From NCBI GenBank assembly GCA_040752355.1, contig JBFMHE010000002.1, positions 159,277 through 223,276 of the forward strand: a DNA stretch of 64,000 bases, in the 5' to 3' direction. Positions within the stretch are counted from its first letter, which is position 1. Every line of letters starts with the position of its first letter. Below the pieces are notes generated by a model. The model was not told the origin of the DNA and did no database searches. It worked only from the letters and a program-made list of their open reading frames with translations. Of the stretch, positions 1 through 8,494 are shown piece after piece. The translations under genes and the position numbers were made by a program. This DNA comes from Nitrospirota bacterium (GTDB lineage: Bacteria > Nitrospirota > Thermodesulfovibrionia > Thermodesulfovibrionales > Dissulfurispiraceae).

Positions 1-948
1 GACATGTACTTCTTCGGCGACAGCGCGGCGCAGAGCACCAGGCGGCTCGGTATGAGGGCGGTGCTCGGCGTCGGGATCGTCGATTTCCCGACCATGACGG
101 CGGCGACCGCCGATGAATACCTGGGCAATGCCGCGCGGTTCATCGATGCGTGGAAGGGAGACGAGCTGATCACCCCGTGCATCGCCCCGCATTCGGCCTA
201 TGCCTGCGGCCCCGAGACACTCCGGCGGGTGAAGGCGCTTGCGGATGAACGGGACGTGCTCGTAACGACGCATCTTTCCGAGACGGCGTGGGAGGTGGGT
301 GAGCTGCAGTCGCGGTTCGGAAAGCGGCCGGCCGAACATCTCGATGCCCTCGGCCTTCTCGACGAGCGGCTGCTTGCCGCCCACTGTGTGTGGCTCGATG
401 AGCAGGAGATCGCCCTGCTCGCCCGGAAGCGCGTCGGCGTCTCGCACTGCATCGAGAGCAATCTGAAGCTCGCCTCGGGCTTTGCACCGGTCCCGGAGAT
501 GCTGCGCGCCGGGATACCCGTGACCTTCGGCACCGACGGCGCTGCGAGCAACAATACCCTCGATATCTTCGGCGAGCTCTCGGTGGCTGCAAAGGTGCAC
601 AAAGCCCTTGCCAAGGACCCCACGGTGCTCGACGCGAAGACGGCGCTCCTCATGGCGACGCGCTGGGGCGCTGAAGCGCTCCACCTCGCTGACCGCATCG
701 GGAGCATCGAGAGGGGCAAGCGGGCGGACCTCATCACCCTCGATCTGAGAAAGCCCCACCTCACGCCGCTCTACGATATCTATTCCCACCTGGCCTACGC
801 TGCCAAAGCATCCGATGTCGAGACCGTCTTCGTCAACGGCGCCCGTGTCGTCAGCAACGGCGCGCTCCAGACCGGCGATGAACAGGAGTTGCTGCGCAAG
901 GCGGCTGCATGGGCTGAGAGGATCAGGGCCTGCAATTCGCGGAGCTGA
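1..948 (+). CDS. mtaD: Amidohydrolase of the MtaD/SAH deaminase type (5'-truncated by window edge)
   Basis: The reading frame is open from base 1, so the N-terminus with the first metal-binding His-x-His lies outside the window. The visible 315 codons hold the rest of a metal-dependent hydrolase of the TRZ/ATZ/MtaD family, whose members deaminate 5-methylthioadenosine and S-adenosylhomocysteine. Counting from the Met at base 4, candidate ligand and catalytic residues are His63 (APHSAYACG), His90 (THLSET), His127 (LAAHC) and Asp178 (FGTDGAASNN). The C-terminus has the usual GSIERGKRADL return to the composite beta-sandwich. The family is clear; the exact substrate is inferred, since related guanine and chlorohydrolase-like enzymes look similar. 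Confidence 0.85.
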   Translation, partial: DMYFFGDSAAQSTRRLGMRAVLGVGIVDFPTMTAATADEYLGNAARFIDAWKGDELITPCIAPHSAYACGPETLRRVKALADERDVLVTTHLSETAWEVGELQSRFGKRPAEHLDALGLLDERLLAAHCVWLDEQEIALLARKRVGVSHCIESNLKLASGFAPVPEMLRAGIPVTFGTDGAASNNTLDIFGELSVAAKVHKALAKDPTVLDAKTALLMATRWGAEALHLADRIGSIERGKRADLITLDLRKPHLTPLYDIYSHLAYAAKASDVETVFVNGARVVSNGALQTGDEQELLRKAAAWAERIRACNSRS

Positions 949-986
949 CCCGATCGCTTTCGTTTTTCCCGGCTTTTCGCCCGTTC

Positions 987-1508
987 CTACCAGTACCGGA
1001 CGCGGCCGGTATCGATATGGACGAATTCGGGATAGTAGCCGACGCCGCCCGCAGCGAATGACCGTGCGACGCTGAAGAGCTCGCGGTTGCCGATGCCCGG
1101 GAGCGTGAAATCGATGGCGATGCCCTGGAGATGGAGGCTGTTCTTGCTCACCTTCCTGCCGATGCTCCGCAGGTAGTCGTTATATTTCGGCGAGCGATAG
1201 CCCGAGATGATCTGGACCGGGCCCTTTGCGCCCGCGCGGTCGACGACAGCGCCGAGCAGGTCGAGGAGCCGCGTATCGATGGGCATGATCTCGTCGGTAT
1301 AATGGCAACGGAGGAACCGGTCGATGGCGGTAAGGGCGGCATAGTCGTAGGAGCCGGATGCGTAATAGGTAATCGCGATATGCTCGCCGGTGTGAATGTT
1401 GTACAGGGAGAGGGAGCGTTCGGGAGGGAGCGAAGCAACGACATCACGGAAGGGGTACCAGACGATACCCGCTGCAAGGGCCTTTAAAAAATTTCTCCTC
1501 GAGACCAC
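987..1508 (-). CDS. DUF882 / YcbK-type M15 peptidoglycan peptidase, Tat-exported
   Basis: This 173-residue protein starts with a twin-arginine signal (SRRNFLK followed by a hydrophobic stretch). The rest matches the DUF882/YcbK branch of the M15 metallopeptidases: SGYRS at 102-106, the zinc-site pattern HLQGIAID (His126, Asp133) and a last His at 164 (FVHIDTGRVRYW). Family members cut peptide crosslinks in peptidoglycan. Its start codon lies inside the 3' end of the upstream L,D-transpeptidase gene (25-base overlap), so the two are probably translationally coupled and act together on the cell wall. Peptide specificity cannot be read from the sequence. Confidence 0.85.
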   Translation of the reverse strand: MVSRRNFLKALAAGIVWYPFRDVVASLPPERSLSLYNIHTGEHIAITYYASGSYDYAALTAIDRFLRCHYTDEIMPIDTRLLDLLGAVVDRAGAKGPVQIISGYRSPKYNDYLRSIGRKVSKNSLHLQGIAIDFTLPGIGNRELFSVARSFAAGGVGYYPEFVHIDTGRVRYW

Positions 1509-2395
1509 CCGGTGATGTCCTCCGCAACGCCCGACTTTTCGTGGAGCAGCCGGTCCACCGCATTCCAGTCCACCCGGCCGGCAGCGCCCGACTCCTCGAT
1601 GAGCCGCCGCGCCGCTGCCTTCATGCCGGGCACTCTCCCGTAGACATCACGGTGCACTTCGAGAAAGATCCGCCCATCGGCCGAGCGGGCCAGCTTCACC
1701 GGGTCATAGATTACCTCACCGCGGGCAGTTATCTCAACCTCCGGGAAAAATTTTTCCATATGTTCGGGCAGCATTCTTATGCAGCCGTGGCTCATGAACT
1801 GGTAGACCGACGAGGGCCAGATCGTCTCGTGGATGACGATACCCGGGATCGATGTCTTGATCTTGTAGCGGCCCAGGGGGTTGTCGGGTCCCGGCGGCAC
1901 CACCGTCTTCACCTCTTTCCCCTCCATATCCATCTTCAGCTGCATGGATTCGGGGACGTACCAGGTGGGGTTCTTTTCCTTGCAGATTACTTTGAACGGC
2001 CCCACCGGCGTCCTCCACCTCGTCATGCCGTTCCAGAAAGGCATGCCGAGTCCTACCGGGAATACCCCGGCAAGGGCGCCGTCCTTGAAGAAGTAGAGCA
2101 TCTTTTCGGGGATGTTGATGATGATGCCGTTCTCGATCGTTCTGGGTACGATCCTCCTGATCGATGTCTTCAGCACTACTCCCGGTTTGAGAGGCTTGCG
2201 GGGATCGATGCTGTTTTCCCTCGCGAGCCGCTTCCAATCGACCCCGAGCCTGGCACCGATGCGCATGAGGGTGTCTCCTTTGACGACCGTATAGGTGACC
2301 GTCTGCTCGATGATGGCGGCGGGAGGCTGCTCGGCAGCTGCGGGCGCAGTGAGTCCGAGGAGAACGATGAGGAGCGGAAGGGAAAGGTATTTCAT
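1484..2395 (-). CDS. L,D-transpeptidase with LysM domain (YkuD family)
   Basis: A 303-residue exported protein: signal peptide ending near AAAEQ, a LysM peptidoglycan-binding repeat (about residues 34-78, YTVVKGDTLMRIG) and a YkuD catalytic domain. The catalytic motif is complete, with His189 (IVIHE) and SHGCIRM at 202-208 containing the nucleophilic Cys. Such enzymes form 3-3 peptidoglycan crosslinks or attach proteins to the wall. It is the first gene of a two-gene minus-strand unit with the DUF882 peptidase. The length is typical for LysM-YkuD proteins. Whether it makes crosslinks or anchors a lipoprotein is not visible. Confidence 0.92.
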   Translation of the reverse strand: MKYLSLPLLIVLLGLTAPAAAEQPPAAIIEQTVTYTVVKGDTLMRIGARLGVDWKRLARENSIDPRKPLKPGVVLKTSIRRIVPRTIENGIIINIPEKMLYFFKDGALAGVFPVGLGMPFWNGMTRWRTPVGPFKVICKEKNPTWYVPESMQLKMDMEGKEVKTVVPPGPDNPLGRYKIKTSIPGIVIHETIWPSSVYQFMSHGCIRMLPEHMEKFFPEVEITARGEVIYDPVKLARSADGRIFLEVHRDVYGRVPGMKAAARRLIEESGAAGRVDWNAVDRLLHEKSGVAEDITGWSRGEIF

Positions 2396-2513
2396 CGGCG
2401 GGAGCTCCTCCTATTAAGGGGCAAAAGTCACTAACCTTATCATACCACAGGGGAGGAGATGGTGATGCAGGCGATGCGCTTCCGTTTTTTGGCTCGAAGC
2501 ATGAATGATTCTG

Positions 2514-2522
2514 TGCTACAAT
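2514..2522 (+). promoter_or_regulatory. Extended -10 promoter for the phosphohexomutase gene
   Basis: TGCTACAAT has the extended -10 form TGN followed by a good hexamer. No convincing -35 is seen, as is common for this promoter class. Start of transcription would be near 2529, leaving a short leader with an AGGAGGAGAA ribosome site before the ATG at 2553. Confidence 0.5.
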
Positions 2523-2552
2523 TACAGATGAAAAACCGTATCAGGAGGAGAA

Positions 2553-4187
2553 ATGGCTCAGACCTGTGGGACTGCGGCTGACTGCTGGAAGAAGATCCTC
2601 TCCGACGCATCGCAGCATGGAGGCTTGCTGCCGGTCATCGAGCGGTTCGCACGAGAAAACACCTCACCGGCGCCGGTCGTCTTCGGCACCTCGGGATGGC
2701 GGGGAGAGATCGGGACCGACTACACCTTCACGAATGTGCGTATCGTCACTGCGGCGATCATCGAGATGCTCAAGAGCGGCGATGCCGCGGTGATGCAGGC
2801 GATGGGCGTTGCGGATTTCGACGAGATTAAGCGGCGGGGCATTATCGTCGGGCATGACAACCGGTTCCTCGGCCGGGAGTTCGCGATGGAGGTGCTCGGC
2901 CTGCTGCAGGGAGAGGGTATCAGGACCTGGTATGCCGGAGAGGCGACGACGCCCGAGTTTTCCGCAGGCATCGAGATGCTCAACGCCGCCTGCTCGGTCA
3001 ATCTCACCCCCTCGCACAACCCTGCCAACTATGCGGGCTTCAAGTTCAATCCCTCGGACGGCGGTCCCGCCGGTACGGAGCTCACCGCCAGAATAGAAGA
3101 GAACGCCAACCGGATGATGCGCGACGGCGCCGTGCCGGAGCAGGTGCGGGTCGATAGCGCGTCGGTCGAGCGCATCGACCTGACGGAGCGCTATATCGCG
3201 TACCTCACCGAGCGGAAGACGCTCGACCTCGAGAAGATCAGGGCCTTCATCAACAGCGCCGACTGTTCTCTCTATGTCGACAATGTGCATGGGGCCACAC
3301 GGGGGCGCATGGAGCGGATCCTCGGCATGAGCACGAGCATGCAGTACCTGAGGACCGAAGACGATGTCCTCTTCGGCGGCGTCGCTCCCGAACCCTCCGA
3401 AAAGAATATGGAGACCGTGGACCGGCTCCTCCGGAGGAGCGAGACGCGGCTGAACCTGGGGGTGATCATGGACCCTGACGGCGACCGCATCCGCTACAGC
3501 GACGGCGTCATGCAGATACCGATGAACTACTTCGGCGCCATGGCCCTGCATTTTCTCCATGTGCACAAGGGCATCACGGGCGTGGTGGCGAAATCGGTGG
3601 GCACCAGCAACTTCGTCAACGCCATAGCGGAGCGCCTGGGCATCCCGGTGCGGGAGACCAGGGTCGGCTTCAAGAACTTCAGGCCCTACCTGCTGCGCAG
3701 CGCGCCGGAACGGGCGATCGTCGCCTTCGAGGAGTCGGACGGCATCTCCGCGTATAACCATACGCTCGAAAAGGATGCGCTCTTCGGCCTGCTGCTCGCC
3801 GTCGAGATGATGGCGGTCACCCGCAAGAACCTGAGCGTCTATCTGAAGGAGCTGATGGACGAGTTCGGGCACTTTTATCCCGACCGTTCCGGCATAACCG
3901 TCGACCGCTCGCTGGTAGGGGGGCCGCTGCTCAGGAAGCTTTCGGTCATTCAGGAGCGCTACCGGAAGGGGACCGCTGCCGTTATCGGCGGGAAGACCAG
4001 GACCGTCAAGGACGTCATAACCGTTGACGGCACCAAGGTCGTCTTCGACGACGGCTCGTGGCTGATGATCCGGCCCTCGGGCACCGAGCCCAAGGTGCGC
4101 TTTTATATCGAGGCCCGGACCGAGGAGGGGAAGGCAGCGGTCTTCGATGCGGCAAGAACGATGACGCAAGAAGCGCTGGGTATGTAA
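2553..4187 (+). CDS. Phosphoglucomutase/phosphomannomutase (alpha-D-phosphohexomutase)
   Basis: The 544-residue protein has all four loops of the alpha-D-phosphohexomutase superfamily: the phosphoserine loop TPSHNPANY (about residue 152), the metal-binding loop DPDGDRIR (about 309), the sugar-binding loop EESDGIS (about 396) and the phosphate-binding loop RPSGTEPKVRFY (about 511). It interconverts hexose 1- and 6-phosphates for glycogen and cell-envelope sugar nucleotide synthesis. The start is supported by a strong AGGAGG site directly upstream. The length matches bacterial phosphoglucomutases of the pgcA/pgm type; glucose versus mannose preference is not determined. Confidence 0.93.
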   Translation: MAQTCGTAADCWKKILSDASQHGGLLPVIERFARENTSPAPVVFGTSGWRGEIGTDYTFTNVRIVTAAIIEMLKSGDAAVMQAMGVADFDEIKRRGIIVGHDNRFLGREFAMEVLGLLQGEGIRTWYAGEATTPEFSAGIEMLNAACSVNLTPSHNPANYAGFKFNPSDGGPAGTELTARIEENANRMMRDGAVPEQVRVDSASVERIDLTERYIAYLTERKTLDLEKIRAFINSADCSLYVDNVHGATRGRMERILGMSTSMQYLRTEDDVLFGGVAPEPSEKNMETVDRLLRRSETRLNLGVIMDPDGDRIRYSDGVMQIPMNYFGAMALHFLHVHKGITGVVAKSVGTSNFVNAIAERLGIPVRETRVGFKNFRPYLLRSAPERAIVAFEESDGISAYNHTLEKDALFGLLLAVEMMAVTRKNLSVYLKELMDEFGHFYPDRSGITVDRSLVGGPLLRKLSVIQERYRKGTAAVIGGKTRTVKDVITVDGTKVVFDDGSWLMIRPSGTEPKVRFYIEARTEEGKAAVFDAARTMTQEALGM

Positions 4188-4210
4188 TATAATAGTGCCC
4201 GGGGGGCACT
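4188..4210 (+). terminator. Hairpin after the phosphohexomutase gene, preceded by a TATAAT
   Basis: AGTGCCC-GGG-GGGCACT (4194-4210) forms a 7-bp stem with a 3-base loop and is followed by CTTTCC, a poor T-tract. TATAAT at 4188-4193 touches the stop codon of the mutase gene and could serve the small downstream gene. Either reading is possible, so this is a weak terminator call. Confidence 0.35.
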
Positions 4211-4258
4211 CTTTCCGGGAGAGGAGGCGCTGCGCAGCTCCAGAATGCGCTGCCCCCG

Positions 4259-4531
4259 ATGCTGAGCGGTTACATTAAGCGACTGATCGTCAAGAACAGG
4301 GCCTTTATCCTCGAAGAGGTCCTCGAAGCAAGAGGTCTGATGCAGCTGCTCATGAAGCCCCGGAACACGGGGCTCCCCTGGACGCTCGACGAAAAGCTCA
4401 GGATCAAGATGCATCTCTTCAAGCTGTCCCGGGTGGTTCCGGCGCTGATCGTCTTCCTCCTGCCCTTCGGGTCGCTCCTGTTGCCCTTCCTCGCAGAGGT
4501 GCTCGACAGAAGAAAGAGCAGAAGAGAGTAG
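4259..4531 (+). CDS. Small LETM1-like membrane protein
   Basis: This 90-residue protein has a basic N-terminal half, one hydrophobic stretch (PALIVFLLPFGSLLLPFLAEVL) and a charged tail. The pattern of a basic helix followed by VP...LPFGSLLLP resembles the core of LETM1-type ribosome-binding domains, seen as tiny stand-alone proteins in several Gram-negative lineages. No clear ribosome-binding site precedes the ATG; the nearest good one is more than 30 bases upstream and not in register with another start. The family link rests on motif resemblance only and the function is unknown. Confidence 0.6.
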   Translation: MLSGYIKRLIVKNRAFILEEVLEARGLMQLLMKPRNTGLPWTLDEKLRIKMHLFKLSRVVPALIVFLLPFGSLLLPFLAEVLDRRKSRRE

Positions 4532-4533
4532 CG

Positions 4534-5127
4534 TTACATCTCCCGTCTTCCCTCGAGCGCTTTGGCGAGGGTGACTTCATCGGCGAACTCTATATCGCTT
4601 CCGATCGGCAGGCCGTACGCGATCCTGGTCACCTTGACGCCGAACGGCCTTACCGCTTCGGTAAGATACCGCGCCGTCATCTCTCCCTTGGTGTTGGGGT
4701 TCGTGGCGAGAATGATCTCTTCGATGCCTTCCGACGGGATACGTTTCAACAATTCATCTATTTTCAGCCGGTCCGGGGTGATGCCGTCGAGCGGGGAGAG
4801 GGCGCCCAGCAACACATGGTAGGTCCCGTTGAAGCTCCGCGTCCTCTCGACCGCGAGCACGTTGCTGGGCTCCTCGACGACGCAGACGCGCTTCCTGTCG
4901 CGCGCTGCATCCCTGCATACGCTGCAGGGGTCGGTGTCGGTGATCGTGAAGCAGACCGAGCAGAACATCGCCTTGTCCTTCACTTCCGCAATAGCCCGGG
5001 CGATGCCCTTCGCCTCTTCCTGCGACATGGTGAGGATGAAGAAGGCGAGGCGCTGCGCGCTCTTCCGGCCGATGCCGGGAAGCTTCGAGAGCTGTGTTAC
5101 CAGATTTTCGATAATTCCCTGTGTCAT
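4534..5127 (-). CDS. recR: Recombination protein RecR
   Basis: A 197-residue RecR of normal length. It has the helix-hairpin-helix (LPGIGRKSAQRLAFF, about residues 15-30), a four-Cys zinc finger (CSVCFTITDTDPCSVC, about 56-71) and a Toprim domain starting at VCVVEEPSN. RecR works with RecO and RecF to load RecA on gapped DNA. It is the last gene of the dnaX-ybaB-recR unit, but here a quasi-palindromic repeat (5128-5219) separates it from ybaB. Confidence 0.97.
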   Translation of the reverse strand: MTQGIIENLVTQLSKLPGIGRKSAQRLAFFILTMSQEEAKGIARAIAEVKDKAMFCSVCFTITDTDPCSVCRDAARDRKRVCVVEEPSNVLAVERTRSFNGTYHVLLGALSPLDGITPDRLKIDELLKRIPSEGIEEIILATNPNTKGEMTARYLTEAVRPFGVKVTRIAYGLPIGSDIEFADEVTLAKALEGRREM

Positions 5128-5219
5128 GATTCGTGATCGGCGATCCGTAATGCGCGATGAGAGAACAGTGCTGCGCTCTCCTTTACTCGTTACTCATTAC
5201 GCGTTACGGATTACGGCTG
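5128..5219. repeat. Intergenic quasi-palindrome, family A (CGTAATGCG/CATTACG words)
   Basis: The left arm (about 5130-5163) strings together CGTGATC, CGTAATGCG and CGATGAG words. The right arm (about 5183-5217) carries the complementary words CTCGTTAC, CATTACGCG and GGATTACG. The arms are about 20 bases apart and fill the whole gap between ybaB and recR. Related words recur near 32142-32265 and 40570-40753. Confidence 0.7.
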
Positions 5220-5561
5220 TCATTTTCCGAAGAGGTTGCCGAGGCCGCCCATTCCCGGCAGCTGCAGCCCCATGGTGAGCTTCGACATCTCTTCGTTCAC
5301 CATCTGCTGCGCCCTGCGGAGCGCCTCGTTCGCTGCTGCGAGAATGAGGTCCTGGAGCATATCGATGTCGTCGGGATTGACCACATCCTTCTCGATCCGT
5401 ATCGAGACGAGCTCGCCGCCGCCGTTCGCCACGACCGTGACCATGCCGCCGCCTGCGGTCGCCTCGACCGTCCTGGTCTTCGCCTCTTCCTGCATCTTCT
5501 GCATCTCGGTCTGAAGCTTCTGTGCCTCGCGCATTATATCGCCGAGCATCTTTTTAGACAT
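5220..5561 (-). CDS. ybaB: YbaB/EbfC family nucleoid-associated protein
   Basis: This 113-residue protein begins MSKKMLGDIMREAQKLQTEMQKMQEE and contains the EATAGGGMV and DPDDIDMLQDLI-type segments (here NPDDIDMLQDLILAA) of the YbaB/EbfC family. These dimeric tweezer-shaped proteins bind DNA. A Met/Gly-rich tail ends the protein. The gene overlaps the end of dnaX by 8 bases and has a strong AGGAGG site, so the two are coupled; dnaX-ybaB-recR is a conserved order. Confidence 0.95.
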   Translation of the reverse strand: MSKKMLGDIMREAQKLQTEMQKMQEEAKTRTVEATAGGGMVTVVANGGGELVSIRIEKDVVNPDDIDMLQDLILAAANEALRRAQQMVNEEMSKLTMGLQLPGMGGLGNLFGK

Positions 5562-7230
5562 GTTCTCCTCCTTTATTGGGTAACGGCACTACATCGACAA
5601 TTCTTCCCTCGAAGAGCTCGAGGGCCTCTTTGACGATCGGGTTCTGCAACGCTTTCTCCTTGAGGTCCTTCTTGCTCACGCCCGTTCCCTTTGCCGTCTC
5701 GATCGTAATGGTAACCGGCCTGCCCGTGCCCGCTTCGATCATGCTCTTTATCAGCTGCATGTTCTCGGCGACCGCTTCGGTATGGACCTTTGCCAGGCCG
5801 CCCGTATAGGTGAGCGTAATCCCGTCGCCGTTGAAGGCGGCGCTGCCGTCGCGCAGCTTGTTTGCGAGAGGGTGGTTCGTCTCGTCGATCATCTCGACAG
5901 CCCGGTTCCAGGCTTCAGGCAGCGCAAGCGGTTTCACTGCAGGACGCTGCTCGGGGGCCGCTGCCGGTGTCGTTGTCTCTTCAGCCTTCTTTTCACTCCG
6001 GACCGGGCCACGGGATTCTGCAGGCTGCTCCTTCTGCGCAGCAGGACGGGGGCGTGAAACAGTTTGATCGGCGCCGGGCTGAGCCCCGGAAATGCCCGGA
6101 CCACTGCCCTGGACCATGCTGAGCGCCTCATCGATAGCGGTAAAGCGGCTCAGGAAGCTCAATTTAATGAGCGTCATCTCAAGCGCGACCCGGGGGTAGA
6201 AGGCGCCCCTGATGCCCTGCTCCGCCTTGATCAGCTCGGAGAGCAGCAGGGCGATGTGCTCTTCGGTGGTCGCGCCCGTGAGGGTATCGATCGCAGCGTT
6301 CTCTTCCTCGCTCAGCTCGAGCACGTCCTCCGTGGCGCCGACCACCTTCGCGATGAGGAGGTTTCTGACGAACTGCAGGAGATCCCGGGTAAACGCCTTG
6401 AGGTCGGTTCCCGTAGCAGCGAGGGCGGCGATCGTGGTAATGATCGTCTTGCGGTCGCCGCCGACAACGGATGCGGTGAGCTGCGCAAGGGTCTCCACAT
6501 CGGTAATACCGAGCAGGTCTTTCACCTCTTCGGCAGAGATGTCGTCGGAGAAAGAGACGATCTGATCGAGTATGGTCAGCGAGTCGCGCATGCTGCCGTC
6601 TGCAGCGCGGGCGACCATATCGAGGGCCGCGCTGCTGACGCGTATCCCCTCCTGGCCGGCGATGAATTTGAGCCGTTCCTTTATCTTCTGTCCCGATATC
6701 CTCCTGAACGGCAGATGCTGGCAGCGCGACAGGACGGTGGGCGGGATCTTCTTCGCCTCGGTCGTTGCGAGGACGAAGACGACATGGGGCGGCGGCTCTT
6801 CGAGGGTCTTCAAGAGCGCGTTGAATGCCGAGGTCGAGAGCATATGCGCCTCGTCGATGATATAGACCTTGTATCTCCCTTCCGAAGGCGCATAGCGCAC
6901 GCGCTCCCTCAAATCGCGGATATTGTCGACGCCGGTATTCGAGGCGCCGTCGATCTCGGAGACATCGATGGACGAGCCTTCGGCTATGGAGAGGCAGGAG
7001 GCGCAGGCGCCGCACGGTTCGGGAGTGGGGCCGTGCTCGCAGTTGAGGGCCTTCGAGAGGATGCGCGCCGTGGAGGTCTTGCCGACGCCGCGGGGGCCCG
7101 AGAAGATATAGGCGTGGGCTACTTTATTGGCGCCGATGGCGTTCTTCAGTATGCGGGCGACGTGTTCCTGCCCGACCATGTCGTCGAAAGTCCGGGGTCT
7201 CCACTTACGCGCTAGAACCAGATAAGCCAT
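5554..7230 (-). CDS. dnaX: DNA polymerase III subunit gamma/tau
   Basis: A 558-residue clamp-loader ATPase. Visible are the Walker A loop GPRGVGKTSTA (about residue 45), a four-Cys zinc module (CEHGPTPEPCGACASC), the Walker B IIDEAHML, and the SRC motif (LSRCQHLPFRRI) that senses the neighbouring ATP. Domain III follows, then a low-complexity Pro/Ala/Glu linker (about 375-430) and a tau-like C-terminal domain. DnaX drives loading of the sliding clamp and, as tau, ties the polymerase to the helicase. It heads the dnaX-ybaB-recR operon, downstream of the SRP RNA and tRNA-Ser genes. Confidence 0.97.
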   Translation of the reverse strand: MAYLVLARKWRPRTFDDMVGQEHVARILKNAIGANKVAHAYIFSGPRGVGKTSTARILSKALNCEHGPTPEPCGACASCLSIAEGSSIDVSEIDGASNTGVDNIRDLRERVRYAPSEGRYKVYIIDEAHMLSTSAFNALLKTLEEPPPHVVFVLATTEAKKIPPTVLSRCQHLPFRRISGQKIKERLKFIAGQEGIRVSSAALDMVARAADGSMRDSLTILDQIVSFSDDISAEEVKDLLGITDVETLAQLTASVVGGDRKTIITTIAALAATGTDLKAFTRDLLQFVRNLLIAKVVGATEDVLELSEEENAAIDTLTGATTEEHIALLLSELIKAEQGIRGAFYPRVALEMTLIKLSFLSRFTAIDEALSMVQGSGPGISGAQPGADQTVSRPRPAAQKEQPAESRGPVRSEKKAEETTTPAAAPEQRPAVKPLALPEAWNRAVEMIDETNHPLANKLRDGSAAFNGDGITLTYTGGLAKVHTEAVAENMQLIKSMIEAGTGRPVTITIETAKGTGVSKKDLKEKALQNPIVKEALELFEGRIVDVVPLPNKGGEHV

Positions 7231-7383
7231 ACATCCTCTCTACACCGCTCCTCAGCGTTAACCGCACCCTGTTTTTCTACACCCGGCGACCGGCGTTCTC
7301 TTGCTCTGGCGCTCTGGCGAGCAGCGCTTAGTGCGTCTGCAGCGCCACTCGTTTGCCCTGTAACACCCCGCGCTCGCTGCAGT

Positions 7384-7490
7384 GGGGGTTATGGGGCCGG
7401 CTTGCTGCGGCACCCAGACAGAATGCTTACCGTTGCTTCCTTCCGGACCTGGCGGGATTCACACATGCCTGCTGCGCAGGGCCAGCCCCC
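7384..7490 (-). ncRNA. ffs: Signal recognition particle RNA, small bacterial type (4.5S)
   Basis: Read on the minus strand, the sequence begins GGGGGCTGGCCCTGCGCAGC and ends GGCCCCATAACCCCC, so its ends pair into a long rod. The middle holds the diagnostic Ffh-binding loop AGGTCCGGAAGGAAGCA. About 107 bases, the size of the small SRP RNA. The place between tRNA-Ser and dnaX is a classic ffs location. The exact 5' and 3' ends are estimated from pairing. Confidence 0.95.
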
Positions 7491-7520
7491 GGCTGTAGAA
7501 AAACACTGTTACGGTTGTTC

Positions 7521-7610
7521 TGGCGGAGAGGCAGGGATTCGAACCCTGGGTGAGTTTGACCCCACACACGATTTCCAGTCGTGCACCTTCGGCCTCTCGG
7601 TCACCTCTCC
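7521..7610 (-). tRNA. tRNA-Ser (anticodon GGA)
   Basis: A class II tRNA of 90 bases including the encoded CCA. The acceptor stem is GGAGAGG/CCTCTCC with discriminator G. The anticodon loop CTGGAAA gives anticodon GGA (codons UCC/UCU). The long variable arm (GTGGGGTCAAACTCACC) and the T arm CAGGG-TTCGAAT-CCCTG are intact. Confidence 0.97.
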
Positions 7611-7853
7611 AAAATGCCCACAATTATTTAGGTTACTGTATAGCGCCCCTTAAAATCAACCATTAGGGAGCGCAATAACCAAGGAGATTGAACGATATCC
7701 GGGGTGCGATACGTCTCGCAGAATAACCGCGCTCGAAACGGTTCGGAGAGGGCGGCTTCCTCTCGTCCACAACAGTGCAAGACGGGTGACGGCTCCCTGC
7801 ACGATAAAGTCCTCTCCGTAATCCAGACGTCCGATTAGGAGTATAATACCATT
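7611..7853. other. Intergenic gap with no recognised gene
   Basis: Between tRNA-Ser and the DUF3786 gene I see no tRNA, hairpin with T-tract or credible ORF. It must hold the promoter of the minus-strand tRNA-Ser unit, but no convincing -35/-10 pair stood out. The -10 box of the plus-strand gene lies at its right end. Confidence 0.5.
7842..7847 (+). promoter_or_regulatory. -10 box directly before the DUF3786 gene
   Basis: A perfect TATAAT ends six bases before the ATG at 7854, so transcription should start at or next to the start codon. The -35 region (TAATCC at 17-bp spacing) is weak. An AGGAG overlaps the front of this region but is 12 bases from the ATG. Confidence 0.45.
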
Positions 7854-8465
7854 ATGGCACAGACGATAATCTCCGGGGAAGAAAAGGCGTGGGAGCTTCT
7901 GCTCGGTAAGGACCCTGCCGAGGTGTGCCGCAATGCGCTGGCCGGTTACGACGGCGAGACCGGGCTCTATACGCTCCGGTCGCTCGGTATGGAGTTTACC
8001 CTCGACCCGAAGCAGAAGAGCATAACCAGCGCCGCCCCTGAAAGCAGCCTGCTTCTGACCAGGCTGGCCTACTTCTTCAAGCTCTCGGTTCCCTGGTACC
8101 TGGTGAGCGCAAAGGACATCGCCCTTACCGGGCGGCTCGTGAAGCCGACGAACCTCGCCGGCGGACAGCTCTTCTTCCAGGGGTCTCACGTGCTGCCCCT
8201 CGAGAAGGTGGCGGAAAAGTATGCCGCCGACCGTGAGGGCTTTCTCGAGAGAGGGGCCCGCTTCGGCGGCGAGCGGGCCGGCTATGGCGATGCGGCCTTC
8301 AGGTTCTCTCCCCTGCCGCGTGTTCCCGCCTTCCTGATCCTCTGGCTTGCCGATGAGGAGTTCCCCGCACGGGTGGACCTGCTCTTCGACTCGAGCTGCG
8401 AGCTCCAGCTCCCGCTGGATATCATCTGGTCGATCGCCATGATGAGCCTGCTGGTGATGCTCTAA
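7854..8465 (+). CDS. DUF3786 family protein
   Basis: A 203-residue soluble protein. The segments PWYLVSAKDIALTGRLVKPTNLAGGQLFFQGSHVLPL and FPARVDLLFDSSCELQLPLDIIWSIAMM are typical of DUF3786, a family of unknown function common in anaerobic Gram-negatives. No catalytic motif can be named. It stands alone between tRNA-Ser and the convergent DUF4416 gene. The start is probably leaderless (see the -10 box at 7842). Confidence 0.85.
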   Translation: MAQTIISGEEKAWELLLGKDPAEVCRNALAGYDGETGLYTLRSLGMEFTLDPKQKSITSAAPESSLLLTRLAYFFKLSVPWYLVSAKDIALTGRLVKPTNLAGGQLFFQGSHVLPLEKVAEKYAADREGFLERGARFGGERAGYGDAAFRFSPLPRVPAFLILWLADEEFPARVDLLFDSSCELQLPLDIIWSIAMMSLLVML

Positions 8466-8494
8466 CCCTTTATCTTCGGCATAGCAGGACGGGG

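Noticed and set aside
7353..7653. Plus-strand ORFs over the SRP RNA and tRNA-Ser
   Set aside because: They are frames across structural RNA genes (the GEAGIRTLGEF-type product is a tRNA-Ser artefact).
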